Position numbers and translations under genes: made by a program | From: Deferribacter thermophilus | GTDB taxonomy: Bacteria > Chrysiogenota > Deferribacteres > Deferribacterales > Deferribacteraceae | NCBI RefSeq assembly: GCF_049472675.1 | Contig: NZ_JAPNXM010000001.1 | Location: 62,001-126,000, forward strand | Length of the DNA stretch: 64,000 nt | Direction of reading: 5' to 3' | Notes under the pieces: generated by a model | Databases searched by the model: none | Seen by the model: only the letters and a program-made list of their open reading frames with translations | What the model was told of the DNA's origin: nothing | Shown here: one piece after another, positions 1 through 8,445 of the stretch | How the letters are laid out: each line of letters starts with the position of its first letter | Numbering within the stretch: the stretch's first letter is position 1

Positions 1-167
1 AAGAAAAGATATACAATGCATTGTCATTATCTCCAAAAAATATTGATGAGCTTTGTTTATCACTTGACATAGATTATGTTACTATTATGAATAAGATTTC
101 TATGATGGAGCTAAAGGGGTTTGTTTATTCTGAATATGATGGGAAATATTATGTCAGGAGTAATTGA
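1..167 (+). CDS. dprA: DprA/Smf DNA-processing protein, C-terminal fragment
   Basis: Only the last 54 codons are present; the reading frame enters at base 3 and ends at TGA 165-167. DprA is the cytoplasmic loader of RecA onto incoming single-stranded DNA in transformation. The tail, ending KYYVRSN, has the shape of the small winged-helix domain that closes many DprA proteins (a short helix pair, then a beta hairpin around GFVYSEYDGKYYV). Its stop overlaps the next start by one base (TGATG), so the two are probably co-translated. Identification rests on this short tail plus the common gene order dprA-smg-topA; the Rossmann core lies outside the window and cannot be checked. Confidence 0.6.
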   Translation, partial: EKIYNALSLSPKNIDELCLSLDIDYVTIMNKISMMELKGFVYSEYDGKYYVRSN

Positions 168-580
168 TGGATAAGATTTTAATTGCATTAAATATGATAG
201 TGGATTTTGTGGAAAATTATGAATTGGTAGATGAGTTAGATATTGCTACAATGCTTTATAAATCTGGCTTTGAAAGCTATGAAATAAGACAAGTGTTTAG
301 TTATCTTGATTTTGGTAATTTTACACCAGCAAACGGCGTAAGATATTTTTCAAAGTCTGAGAAAGAAAAATTTACAGAAGCTGGTATGCAATATATTCAG
401 AAATTACAACTTTCAGGTGCTGTAGATCTTTTAGTAATAGAAGAGTTAATAGATAGGTGTATGGATTCAGATGGAAAGGTTGATGTAGAAAATATTAAAC
501 AAACGCTTTTGTATATTTTGATAGAGAGAAGAAAATTGGTTGATTTTAATAATGGCAATATTGATGAGTTTGATAATTAG
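167..580 (+). CDS. Smg-like DUF494 family protein
   Basis: A 137-residue acidic, mostly helical protein of unknown biochemical role. The start opens FVENYELVDELDIATMLYKS, which matches the DUF494/Smg pattern as I know it, and Smg is classically found between dprA and topA as here. I chose ATG 167 over the in-frame TTG 164 because the ATG overlaps the upstream stop as TGATG, a typical coupling arrangement. There is no signal peptide, membrane segment or Cys motif. It is followed by 68 nt of AT-rich sequence before topA with no strong terminator. The family call is fairly secure; the function is unknown. Confidence 0.72.
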   Translation: MDKILIALNMIVDFVENYELVDELDIATMLYKSGFESYEIRQVFSYLDFGNFTPANGVRYFSKSEKEKFTEAGMQYIQKLQLSGAVDLLVIEELIDRCMDSDGKVDVENIKQTLLYILIERRKLVDFNNGNIDEFDN

Positions 581-648
581 TTTTTCATCTTCAATTTTTT
601 CTAAAGCAGAAAATCTGATAATATTTTTATTAAATGAAAGGGGGAAGG

Positions 649-2985
649 ATGTCTAAGAATCTGGTGATTGTAGAGTCTCCTGCTAAGGCAAGGACAATAG
701 AGAAATATTTAGGAAAAGATTTCAAAGTAATGGCAAGTGTTGGACATATTAAAGATTTGCCCGAAAATGAGCTTGGTGTGGATATAGAAAATGGATTTAA
801 ACCAAAATATCAAGTTATCAAAGGGAAAAATAAAATAATTAATGCAATAAAAAAAGAGGCTGAAAGGAGTGATAAGGTTTACCTTGCTCCTGACCCAGAT
901 AGAGAAGGGGAGGCAATAGCTTGGCATATTGCTGAAGAAGTTAAAAAGAAAAATCCTAATATTATGCGTGTAGAGTTTCATGAAATTACAAAAAAAGGTA
1001 TTACAGAAGGGATATCAAATCCAAAAGAAATTAATATTCAAAGGGTAAATGCTCAACAATCAAGAAGGATTCTTGATAGACTTGTTGGTTATCTTGTGAG
1101 CCCTCTTTTGTGGAAACCTTTAAAGTACGGTTTATCAGCAGGAAGAGTGCAGAGTGTGGCTCTTCGTCTAATATGTGAGCGTGAAGAGGAAATAGAAAAG
1201 TTTGTCCCTAAAGAATATCATTTAGTTGATGGTATTTTCTTGTGTAATAATTATGAAATTAAAGCGAGATTAGAGAAAAAGAATGGTAAAAAGTTTGAAT
1301 TAAATACTCTAGAGGAGGTCGATAATTTTAAAAAAGAGATTGAAGATCATGAGTTTTATGTCTCAAAGGTTGAGAAGAAAGAGGTCAAACAGTTAGCTCC
1401 TCTACCTTTTATTACATCCACATTACAGCAGGAAGCTGCAAGGAAGCTAAGCTTTTCTGCAAAAAAAACGATGATGATTGCTCAACAACTTTATGAGGGG
1501 GTTGAGCTTGGAGCTGAAGGGCCTACGGGTTTAATTACTTATATGCGTACAGATTCTACAAGAGTTTCTGATGACGCTAAAAGTGAAGCTCAAAATTATA
1601 TATTAAAAATATTTGGAGAAAAGTATTGCAGTAATGAAAAAAGGGAATCAAAGAAAAAACAAAATATTCAAGATGCTCATGAGGCTATCAGGCCAACATC
1701 TGTTTTACGAGATCCTGAGTCGGTGAAAGATTATCTAACCCAAGACCAATATAAACTTTATAAATTAATTTGGGAAAGATTTGTGGCTAGCCAGATGTCA
1801 CCAGCGGTTTTTGATAAAAGTACAATAGAGATAAGTGATGGAGTTTACACCTTTGTTGCAAGAGGGAAGATTTTAAAATTTGATGGGTTTATGAAACTTT
1901 ATGTTGAGGGGAAAGACAACGAATCTGAAAATGATGAAGAAGGGGTTATCCCTGATGTTAAAGAATCTGATTTAGCAATATTAAAAGAGATAATTTCTAA
2001 GCAGATGTTTACTACACCACCTCCAAGATTTACAGAAGCAACACTTGTAAAAACCTTAGAACAAAAAGGGATTGGTAGACCTTCTACCTATGCAACGATT
2101 ATTTCTACCATTGTAGATAGAGGCTATGTAGAGGTGAAAGAACGCCGTTTTTATCCAACGGAGCTTGGCAGGATAGTAAATAAACTTTTGACTACAAATT
2201 TTCCGAAGATTTTTGATGTAAAATTTACAGCCGAAATGGAAAAGGATTTGGATCAGGTGGAAAAGGGTGAGATTGATTGGAAAAAGGTGTTATCAGATTT
2301 TTACAGTAGTTTTGAGCAGGAGTTAAAGAAGGCTGAAAATAAACTTGTGATGGATTTGCGTATTGACAAAAAATGCCCAGAATGTGGGAGCGATTTGATT
2401 ATAAAATATGGTAAAAATGGGCCTTTTGTAGCCTGTGAAAATTATCCAGACTGTAAATATACTTCAGATTTTAAAAGGGGTGAAAACGGTTTAATAGAAC
2501 TTGTGGAAAGAAAAAATGGTGAGTCAACAGGACTAAAATGTGAAAAATGTGGCAGTGAAATGGTAATTAAAAAAAGCAGGTTTGGAGAGATCCTTGCGTG
2601 CAGTGGATATCCAGAATGTAAAAATATAAAAAATTTTATCAGGCTTAAAGATGGGATAAAAGTGATTGAAAAGAACGAAAAGATTGATGAGAAATGCCCA
2701 GAATGTGGTGGCAACCTGTTTATAAAAAAAGGGAGAAATGGTTTATTCTTGGGTTGTGAAAATTATCCAGGATGTAAATTTACTGCAAATTTCAGAGTTG
2801 AGGAAGACAAAATTATCTCAGTTATAAAAAAGGTAGATGATATCACTTGCGAAAAATGTGGCGGAAAAATGGTTTTAAAAAGGAGTAGAAGGGGTAGTTT
2901 TTTTGCCTGTGAAAACTATCCAGAATGCAAAAATACAAAAAGTGCTATCACCTTAGAGGATGGCACAATCACAGTAAAAAAATAG
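649..2985 (+). CDS. topA: DNA topoisomerase I (type IA)
   Basis: Relaxes negatively supercoiled DNA by transient cleavage of one strand through a 5'-phosphotyrosine. The 778-residue protein opens with a TOPRIM fold (LVIVESPAKARTIEKYLG; acidic DPDREGEAIAWH near residue 85), then the type IA core with the active-site Tyr about residue 298 in TYMRTDS. The last 190 residues hold four C4 zinc-ribbon modules, each CPECG or CEKCG followed about 20 residues later by CENYPxC or CSGYPxC, which is a full set for this family. I chose ATG 649 rather than ATG 634 because a strong Shine-Dalgarno (AAAGGGGGAAGG) lies just before 649. trmFO follows 7 nt after the stop, so they are likely co-transcribed. Confidence 0.97.
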   Translation: MSKNLVIVESPAKARTIEKYLGKDFKVMASVGHIKDLPENELGVDIENGFKPKYQVIKGKNKIINAIKKEAERSDKVYLAPDPDREGEAIAWHIAEEVKKKNPNIMRVEFHEITKKGITEGISNPKEINIQRVNAQQSRRILDRLVGYLVSPLLWKPLKYGLSAGRVQSVALRLICEREEEIEKFVPKEYHLVDGIFLCNNYEIKARLEKKNGKKFELNTLEEVDNFKKEIEDHEFYVSKVEKKEVKQLAPLPFITSTLQQEAARKLSFSAKKTMMIAQQLYEGVELGAEGPTGLITYMRTDSTRVSDDAKSEAQNYILKIFGEKYCSNEKRESKKKQNIQDAHEAIRPTSVLRDPESVKDYLTQDQYKLYKLIWERFVASQMSPAVFDKSTIEISDGVYTFVARGKILKFDGFMKLYVEGKDNESENDEEGVIPDVKESDLAILKEIISKQMFTTPPPRFTEATLVKTLEQKGIGRPSTYATIISTIVDRGYVEVKERRFYPTELGRIVNKLLTTNFPKIFDVKFTAEMEKDLDQVEKGEIDWKKVLSDFYSSFEQELKKAENKLVMDLRIDKKCPECGSDLIIKYGKNGPFVACENYPDCKYTSDFKRGENGLIELVERKNGESTGLKCEKCGSEMVIKKSRFGEILACSGYPECKNIKNFIRLKDGIKVIEKNEKIDEKCPECGGNLFIKKGRNGLFLGCENYPGCKFTANFRVEEDKIISVIKKVDDITCEKCGGKMVLKRSRRGSFFACENYPECKNTKSAITLEDGTITVKK

Positions 2986-2992
2986 GGTAATT

Positions 2993-4294
2993 ATGGATAA
3001 AAGGGTAACGATAATTGGTGGTGGACTTGCAGGGAGCGAGCTTGCATTTCAACTTGCCGAAAGTGGTATAAAAGTGGTTTTATACGAGATGAGGCCTAAA
3101 AAGATGACTGAGGCTCATGAAACAGGTTTTCTAGGTGAACTACTTTGCTCAAATTCTCTAAAGGCTGAGTCGCTGGATACTGCATCAGGTTTATTAAAAG
3201 CTGAAATGGAAATGCTTAATAGTTTGATTATTAAAGTTGCAAAGAAAAATAGAGTACCAGCAGGAAACGCCCTTGCAGTAGATAGAGAAAAGTTTGCAAG
3301 AGAGATTACAAATATTTTAGAAAATCATGAAAATATAAAAGTTATCAGAGAAGAAGTAAAATCGTTACCAAAAGATAGACCACTTGTTGTTGCTTCTGGG
3401 CCTCTTACTTCACAAAGTTTATCAAAAGAGCTAAAGAATCTTTTTGGTGGTGAGCTATATTTTTATGATGCCATCTCACCAATTGTTGATGCAGAATCCA
3501 TTGATTATTCAAAATGTTTCTTCAAAAGTAGATACAACAAAGGGGAAAGTGATTATCTCAACTGCCCAATGACAGAGGAGGAGTTTGATCGTTTTTATGA
3601 TGCACTGATGAAAGCTGAAAAGGTGGAGTTTAGAGATTTTGAAAAAGGTGCAGTTTTTGAAGGGTGTATGCCGATAGAGGAGCTTGCAGCTCGTGGTAAG
3701 CAAACTTTACTATTTGGCCCCATGAGACCTGTAGGGCTTGAGCATCCAGAAACTGGTGAAAAATACTATGCAGTAGTTCAACTTAGAAAAGAGGATGTAG
3801 AGGGGAGAGCATACAATATTGTTGGTTTCCAAACTAAAATGAAAATTGGAGCTCAAAAAGAGGTTTTTAGACTTATACCTGGGCTTGAGAATGCAGAATT
3901 TTTGAGATATGGCTCAATTCATAGAAATACCTATGTGAGAGCCTGCGATTATTTAGATGCTTTTTTTAGATACAAAAATGACTTGCTCTTCTTTGCTGGG
4001 CAAATTACAGGTGTGGAAGGGTATATCGAATCAGCAGCTACATCACTTATTATAGCAAAATTTTTAGTAAACTATTTTAATGGCAAAAATATAAAACCTT
4101 TTCCAGAAACTACAGCACTTGGTGCATTATCAAGATATGTTTCAACTAATAAAAAAGATTATGTACCGAGCAACTTTCATTTTGGAATGCTCCCATCTTT
4201 AGATAAAAAGATAAGAGATAAAAAGAAAAAAAAGTTGGAAATGAGTAATAGAGCACTAAAAGACTTGAAAGAGTATTTAGAAAGTGAAGCTTAA
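2993..4294 (+). CDS. trmFO: tRNA (m5U54) methyltransferase TrmFO, folate/FAD-dependent
   Basis: Makes 5-methyluridine at position 54 of the tRNA T-loop, using methylenetetrahydrofolate as carbon donor and FAD as reductant. The N terminus carries a dinucleotide-binding motif (IIGGGLAGSELAFQLAESG) followed by YEMRPKKMTEAH and LCSNSLKAES, both characteristic of the TrmFO/Gid family; a second conserved block lies near residue 340 (GQITGVEGYIESAATSL). Length 433 is normal. It lies between topA and a xer-type recombinase, the same order as topA-gid-codV in Firmicutes. Its end overlaps the recombinase start by 11 nt. This folate-dependent enzyme replaces the SAM-dependent TrmA found in E. coli. Confidence 0.96.
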   Translation: MDKRVTIIGGGLAGSELAFQLAESGIKVVLYEMRPKKMTEAHETGFLGELLCSNSLKAESLDTASGLLKAEMEMLNSLIIKVAKKNRVPAGNALAVDREKFAREITNILENHENIKVIREEVKSLPKDRPLVVASGPLTSQSLSKELKNLFGGELYFYDAISPIVDAESIDYSKCFFKSRYNKGESDYLNCPMTEEEFDRFYDALMKAEKVEFRDFEKGAVFEGCMPIEELAARGKQTLLFGPMRPVGLEHPETGEKYYAVVQLRKEDVEGRAYNIVGFQTKMKIGAQKEVFRLIPGLENAEFLRYGSIHRNTYVRACDYLDAFFRYKNDLLFFAGQITGVEGYIESAATSLIIAKFLVNYFNGKNIKPFPETTALGALSRYVSTNKKDYVPSNFHFGMLPSLDKKIRDKKKKKLEMSNRALKDLKEYLESEA

Positions 4295-5192
4295 AGAGGC
4301 TATTTTATATTTTGAAAACTATTTGATAAACGAAAGACAGGTCAGTAGCCATACTGTAAAGTCTTATTTGAATGATTTAAATGATTTAATTACATATTTT
4401 GAAGATGAAGAAGTAGATTTAGACGAAATTGATTATTTTTCTCTCAGGATGTTTGTTTCATATTTACATGAAAAAGGTTTTTCTAAAAGCAGTATTGAGC
4501 GAAAAGTAGCTACATTGAGGTCATTTTATAAATTTTTAATAAAAAAAGGTTATTGTGAAGAGAACCCAGCAAGGATGATAAAATTTCCAAAAAAGGATAA
4601 AAAACTTTTTACCGTATTCGATATAGATACTATTTTTTCTTTACTTGAACTGCCTGATAAAGAAACCCCTTTAGGTATTCGTGATGCTCTGATTTTGGAG
4701 TTTTTGTATGGGACTGGGGTTAGGGTTTCAGAGCTTGTTAACATAAAACTTGATGATATAGATTTTGGGGGAATGAGGGTTAGAATTTTTGGTAAAGGGA
4801 AAAAGATGAGGGTTATCCCTCTTTCTGATTATATTATGGATTTGATAAAAAAATATTTATATGTAAGAGAAGATATTGTTCAAAAAGGTGTAGTAAACAC
4901 AGACCATCTTTTTATAAATAAATTTGGGACAGCACTTACCGATAGATCAGTAAGGAGAATAGTTGACAAATACCTTAAAATTGCTGGACTTCCTTTAAAT
5001 TATAGCCCTCATTCATTTAGGCATACTTTTGCAACACATCTTCTTGAAAATGGAGCTGATTTGAGGACTATTCAAAAATTGCTTGGGCATTCAAGTCTTG
5101 CTACAACACAAAAATACACACACCTAAATTTATCTGAGATACTCAAAGTATATGATAAAACACACCCTTATGGCAAAGGTGAACTTAAATGA
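4284..5192 (+). CDS. xerC: Tyrosine recombinase XerC/XerD
   Basis: Site-specific recombinase of the type that resolves chromosome dimers at dif near the terminus. The 302-residue protein has an N-terminal SAM-like DNA-binding domain (about 1-95) and a catalytic domain with the full set of residues: R147 (GTGVRVSEL), a Lys in GKGKK (171-173), H243 and R246 (HSFRHTFA), H269 (LLGHSSL) and the nucleophile Y278 (KYTHL). It starts at GTG 4284, inside the trmFO end, and overlaps ispG by 4 nt. No dif-like site is apparent beside it. XerC and XerD cannot be separated by eye; I favour XerC from its position after trmFO (the codV position). The usual hslV/hslU followers are absent. Confidence 0.9.
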   Translation: MKLKEAILYFENYLINERQVSSHTVKSYLNDLNDLITYFEDEEVDLDEIDYFSLRMFVSYLHEKGFSKSSIERKVATLRSFYKFLIKKGYCEENPARMIKFPKKDKKLFTVFDIDTIFSLLELPDKETPLGIRDALILEFLYGTGVRVSELVNIKLDDIDFGGMRVRIFGKGKKMRVIPLSDYIMDLIKKYLYVREDIVQKGVVNTDHLFINKFGTALTDRSVRRIVDKYLKIAGLPLNYSPHSFRHTFATHLLENGADLRTIQKLLGHSSLATTQKYTHLNLSEILKVYDKTHPYGKGELK

Positions 5193-6244
5193 GAAAAAAA
5201 ACAAAGGTTATAAAGCTTGGCAATTTAAAAATTGGTGGGGATAATCCTATAACTGTTCAATCTATGACCAATACTGATACAAGAGATATTGAGGCCACAA
5301 TTAATCAGATTAAATTGTTGGAAAGTGCTGGCTGTGAAATTATTAGGGTAGCAGTTGTTGATGAAGAGGCAGCCAAATCTATTAGGTTTATAAAAGATAA
5401 GATTAAAATTCCACTTATTGCTGATATCCATTTTGATTATAGGCTGGCTATACTTTCAATGGAAAATGGCGCAGATGGGATTAGGATTAATCCTGGAAAT
5501 ATTGGTAAAGCTGTATATGTAAAAAAAGTTATAGATGCTGCAAAGATGCACGATGTGGCAATCAGGATTGGGGTAAACTCAGGTTCGCTTGAAAAAGAGT
5601 TAAAGTCAAAATATGGTGTTTCTGCAAAGGCAATGGTGGAATCAGCGTTGAAGTACCAGCAGTTTTTTGAAGACAATGGATTTGAAAATATGAAATTTTC
5701 TCTTAAAGCTAGCAATGTGATGATGACTATCGAAGCATATAGAGAATTTTCTAAAAGGTCTGATTACCCTCTTCATCTTGGTGTTACTGAAGCTGGAACA
5801 TTTTTTTCAGGTACAATTAAGTCAGCAGTTGGCATTGGGACGCTTTTAGCAGAGGGGATAGGTGATACTTTGAGAGTTTCTTTGACAGCTGACCCTCTAG
5901 AAGAGGTAAGAGTAGGCTTTGAAATTTTAAAAGCTCTTGGTTTAAGAGAAAGAGGGGTAGATATCATTTCTTGCCCAACCTGTGGTAGGTGTGAGATAAA
6001 TTTGGTAGAGCTTGCAGAGAAGGTTGAAAAGGCTCTTGTGGTTTTTGATAAAAAGATTTCGGTTGCTGTGATGGGGTGTCCTGTTAATGGACCAGGTGAG
6101 GCAAGAGAAGCTGATTATGGTATAGCTGGAGGTAGAGGGGTGGGCATAATATTTAAAAAAGGTAAAGTAGTAAAAAAGGTTAAAGAAGAAGATTTACTGG
6201 ATGAGTTTTTAAAAATTTTAAATGAAGATTTGCAGTATAAATAG
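5189..6244 (+). CDS. ispG: 4-hydroxy-3-methylbut-2-enyl diphosphate synthase (IspG)
   Basis: Penultimate enzyme of the MEP (non-mevalonate) isoprenoid pathway: reductive ring opening of MEcPP to HMBPP at a [4Fe-4S] cluster. The 351-residue protein is of the short bacterial form: a TIM-barrel part starting GNLKIGGDNPITVQSMTNTD, then a C-terminal cluster domain with Cys ligands in SCPTCGRCE and VMGCPVNGPGEA. ATG 5189 overlaps the recombinase stop as ATGA, showing tight coupling. ispE of the same pathway is at 36689. The gene is followed by a palindromic repeat instead of a classical terminator. Confidence 0.96.
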   Translation: MRKKTKVIKLGNLKIGGDNPITVQSMTNTDTRDIEATINQIKLLESAGCEIIRVAVVDEEAAKSIRFIKDKIKIPLIADIHFDYRLAILSMENGADGIRINPGNIGKAVYVKKVIDAAKMHDVAIRIGVNSGSLEKELKSKYGVSAKAMVESALKYQQFFEDNGFENMKFSLKASNVMMTIEAYREFSKRSDYPLHLGVTEAGTFFSGTIKSAVGIGTLLAEGIGDTLRVSLTADPLEEVRVGFEILKALGLRERGVDIISCPTCGRCEINLVELAEKVEKALVVFDKKISVAVMGCPVNGPGEAREADYGIAGGRGVGIIFKKGKVVKKVKEEDLLDEFLKILNEDLQYK

Positions 6245-6282
6245 TTAGAGGATGTTATATAGAAAATAAAAAACAATTTAAG

Positions 6283-6354
6283 AGATTGCTTCGAAGCAAA
6301 AGCTACTCGCAATGACATCAAAATCAGTCGTTGCGAGCGTCAGCAAAGCAATCT
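6283..6354. repeat. 72-bp imperfect palindromic repeat, copy A
   Basis: First of three intergenic elements of identical 72-bp length. The left end is AGATTGCTTCGAAGCAAAAG and continues to CTCGCAATGAC; the right end reads GTCGTTGCGAGCGTC...AAGCAATCT, so the outer arms are inverted (AGATTGCTT with AAGCAATCT, CTCGCAAxGAC with GTCxTTGCGAG). It lies between ispG and the ABC-F gene, 41 nt before the latter's start. It carries no gene. A MITE- or REP-like mobile palindrome is the likeliest origin; a structured RNA or weak terminator role is possible. Confidence 0.85.
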
Positions 6355-6395
6355 GGGTAAACTTTGTTTATATAATTTTTTATTGAGGATAGGTA

Positions 6396-8234
6396 ATGAT
6401 TAGCGTTGAAAATTTAACAAAGTCTTTTGGAACAAGGCATATTTTTGATAAAATAAATTTTACTATCGGTAGCGGTGAAAAGGTCGGTTTGATAGGCCGA
6501 AATGGTGAAGGGAAAACTACACTTTTTAAAATGATAGTGGGTGAAGAAGAACCAGATAGTGGCAAAGTGAACATTCCAAAAGATTATAAAATAGGTTATC
6601 TAAAACAACATCTTGAATTTTCACATAATAGGCTGATTGATGAGGTTTATTCCATAGTAAAAAGTGATTTAGAAGATAATAGATGGAAAGCAGAAAAGGT
6701 GCTTTTTGGACTTGGATTTACAAAAGAGGATTTGGATAAAAACCCTTATGAGTTTTCTGGGGGGTATCAGGTTAGAATTAATCTTGCAAAAGTTTTAGTC
6801 TCTGATTGTGATCTTTTACTACTTGATGAGCCAACAAACTATCTGGATATTTTATCAATTAGATGGCTTGCAAACTTTTTGAGAGAATGGAAAAAAGAAT
6901 TTATTTTGATAACCCATGATAGAGGTTTTATGGATAGTGTTTGCACACATATTTTAGGGATTTATCGTAAAAAGGTTAGGAAAATAAAGGGTGATACATC
7001 CAAATTTTATGAGCAGATAAGATTAGAAGAGGAGCATTTAGAAAAAACAAAAGAGAATATTGATAAGCGTAAAAAAGAGATGGAGCAGTTTATCAATAAA
7101 TTTAGAGCAAAGGCAAGACAGGCAAATCTTGTCCAGTCGAGGATTAAAACATTGGAAAAATTAAAAGAGGATGAGGTAGATTTAGAGCCCATAAAAAATT
7201 TAAATTTTAGATTTAGTTATAAACCTTACGAAGGGAAAAATTTGATACATGTAAAAGATATTACTTTTGGGTATCATAAGGATAAGCCACTATTTAAAAA
7301 TTTATCTTTTAGTATTGGTTCAAATGATAAAATATGTATAATTGGACCAAACGGAAAAGGGAAAACCACACTTATAAAGGTTCTTTCTGGTAAACTAAGA
7401 CCCATTTCAGGTGAAATAATTATCAACAACAATGTGGAAATAGGGGTTTATGAGCAAACAAATATAGTTGATTTGGTTGATGATAGAACGATAGAAGAAG
7501 AGATAATGTATTCTGATGCGAGTGTAGATAGACAAAGAGCAAGAGATATTGCTGGGATAATGATGTTTTCTGGTGATGAGGCATTAAAAAAGATTGGAGT
7601 TTTATCTGGTGGAGAAAAAAGTAGGGTATTGCTTGGAAAAGTTATTGCAAAACCTGTAAATTTGGTTATGTTAGATGAGCCCACAAACCATCTGGATATT
7701 TATTCCACCGATGCTTTGCTTGAGGCACTAAAACAGTTTGAAGGTGCTATTTTGATGGTTACCCACAATGAAACCTTTTTGCGTGAGATAGCAAACAGGC
7801 TAATAGTGTTTAAAAAAGATGAAGTTATGCTTTTTGATGGCACCTATGATGAATTTTTAGAAAAAGTTGGTTGGGATGAAGAGGATTTCACCAGAAAAAA
7901 TGAAAAAGAAAAAGGGAAATTATCCAAAAAGGATATTAGAAGATTAAAGGCAGAAGTTATTGCTGAAAAATCTAAAGTTTTGAATCCTCTTATAAAAGAG
8001 GTAGAGGAGTTAGAAAGATCGATAGAAGAGAATGAAAGTCGAAAAACTGAAGTAAACAGTTTGATTTTAAAGTATTCAATGGAAGGCAATTTTGAAGAAG
8101 TTGCTTCTTTGAGTAAAGAGTTGAAAAATATTGAGAAAAATATTGATGAGCTTTACAGTCGTTATGAAATCAAACTAAGCGAGCTTGAAGAGAAAGAAAG
8201 CTACTTTCAAAAAAGATTAGAGCAGCTTATCTAA
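6396..8234 (+). CDS. ABC-F family ATPase (ribosome-associated, Uup/EttA-like)
   Basis: Soluble twin ABC ATPase without membrane domains, a class that acts at the ribosomal E site in translation control or rescue. 612 residues: first cassette with Walker A GRNGEGKTT (about 34), signature FSGGYQVR (about 120) and Walker B LLLLDEPTNYLD; a charged linker at about 210-265 (the P-site tRNA-interaction motif region, rich in K/R/E); second cassette with Walker A GPNGKGKTT (about 317), signature LSGGEKSR and Walker B LVMLDEPTNHLD. The final 100 residues are a coiled coil, which is more like Uup/YdiF than EttA. The first signature reads SGGYQ rather than SGGQ. It stands alone, with palindromic repeats on both sides. 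The subfamily is not certain. Confidence 0.9.
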   Translation: MISVENLTKSFGTRHIFDKINFTIGSGEKVGLIGRNGEGKTTLFKMIVGEEEPDSGKVNIPKDYKIGYLKQHLEFSHNRLIDEVYSIVKSDLEDNRWKAEKVLFGLGFTKEDLDKNPYEFSGGYQVRINLAKVLVSDCDLLLLDEPTNYLDILSIRWLANFLREWKKEFILITHDRGFMDSVCTHILGIYRKKVRKIKGDTSKFYEQIRLEEEHLEKTKENIDKRKKEMEQFINKFRAKARQANLVQSRIKTLEKLKEDEVDLEPIKNLNFRFSYKPYEGKNLIHVKDITFGYHKDKPLFKNLSFSIGSNDKICIIGPNGKGKTTLIKVLSGKLRPISGEIIINNNVEIGVYEQTNIVDLVDDRTIEEEIMYSDASVDRQRARDIAGIMMFSGDEALKKIGVLSGGEKSRVLLGKVIAKPVNLVMLDEPTNHLDIYSTDALLEALKQFEGAILMVTHNETFLREIANRLIVFKKDEVMLFDGTYDEFLEKVGWDEEDFTRKNEKEKGKLSKKDIRRLKAEVIAEKSKVLNPLIKEVEELERSIEENESRKTEVNSLILKYSMEGNFEEVASLSKELKNIEKNIDELYSRYEIKLSELEEKESYFQKRLEQLI

Positions 8235-8307
8235 AAATAATCGATTTTCATTTTCTTCTTAAAAATGCAAACAGAATATTGAGGTTATTGTGCATATTCT
8301 AATTTTG

Positions 8308-8379
8308 AGATTGCTTCGGATCAAAATTTCATCGCAATGACATAATTTGTAGTCATTGCAAGCGTCAGAGAAGCAATCT
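8308..8379. repeat. 72-bp imperfect palindromic repeat, copy B (within a longer inverted repeat)
   Basis: Second copy. The left end is AGATTGCTTCGGATC...ATCGCAATGACA, the right end GTCATTGCAAGCGTCAGAGAAGCAATCT; arms and length match copy A. Here the symmetry extends outward: GCAAACAGAATATT at 8267-8280 mirrors AATATTCTGTTGC at 8403-8415, giving an interrupted inverted repeat of about 149 bp. It lies between the ABC-F gene and the DEAD-box helicase gene, upstream of the latter's Shine-Dalgarno at 8430-8437. Confidence 0.85.
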
Positions 8380-8445
8380 AAGGATATGCAATGCCCTTAC
8401 ATAATATTCTGTTGCCAACAATATAAAAGAAGGAAGGTTAAATTT

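Noticed and set aside
8356..8445. N-terminal extension of the DEAD-box helicase
   Set aside because: The open frame runs through palindromic repeat B and has no ribosome-binding site; ATG 8446 with GAAGGAAGG is better.
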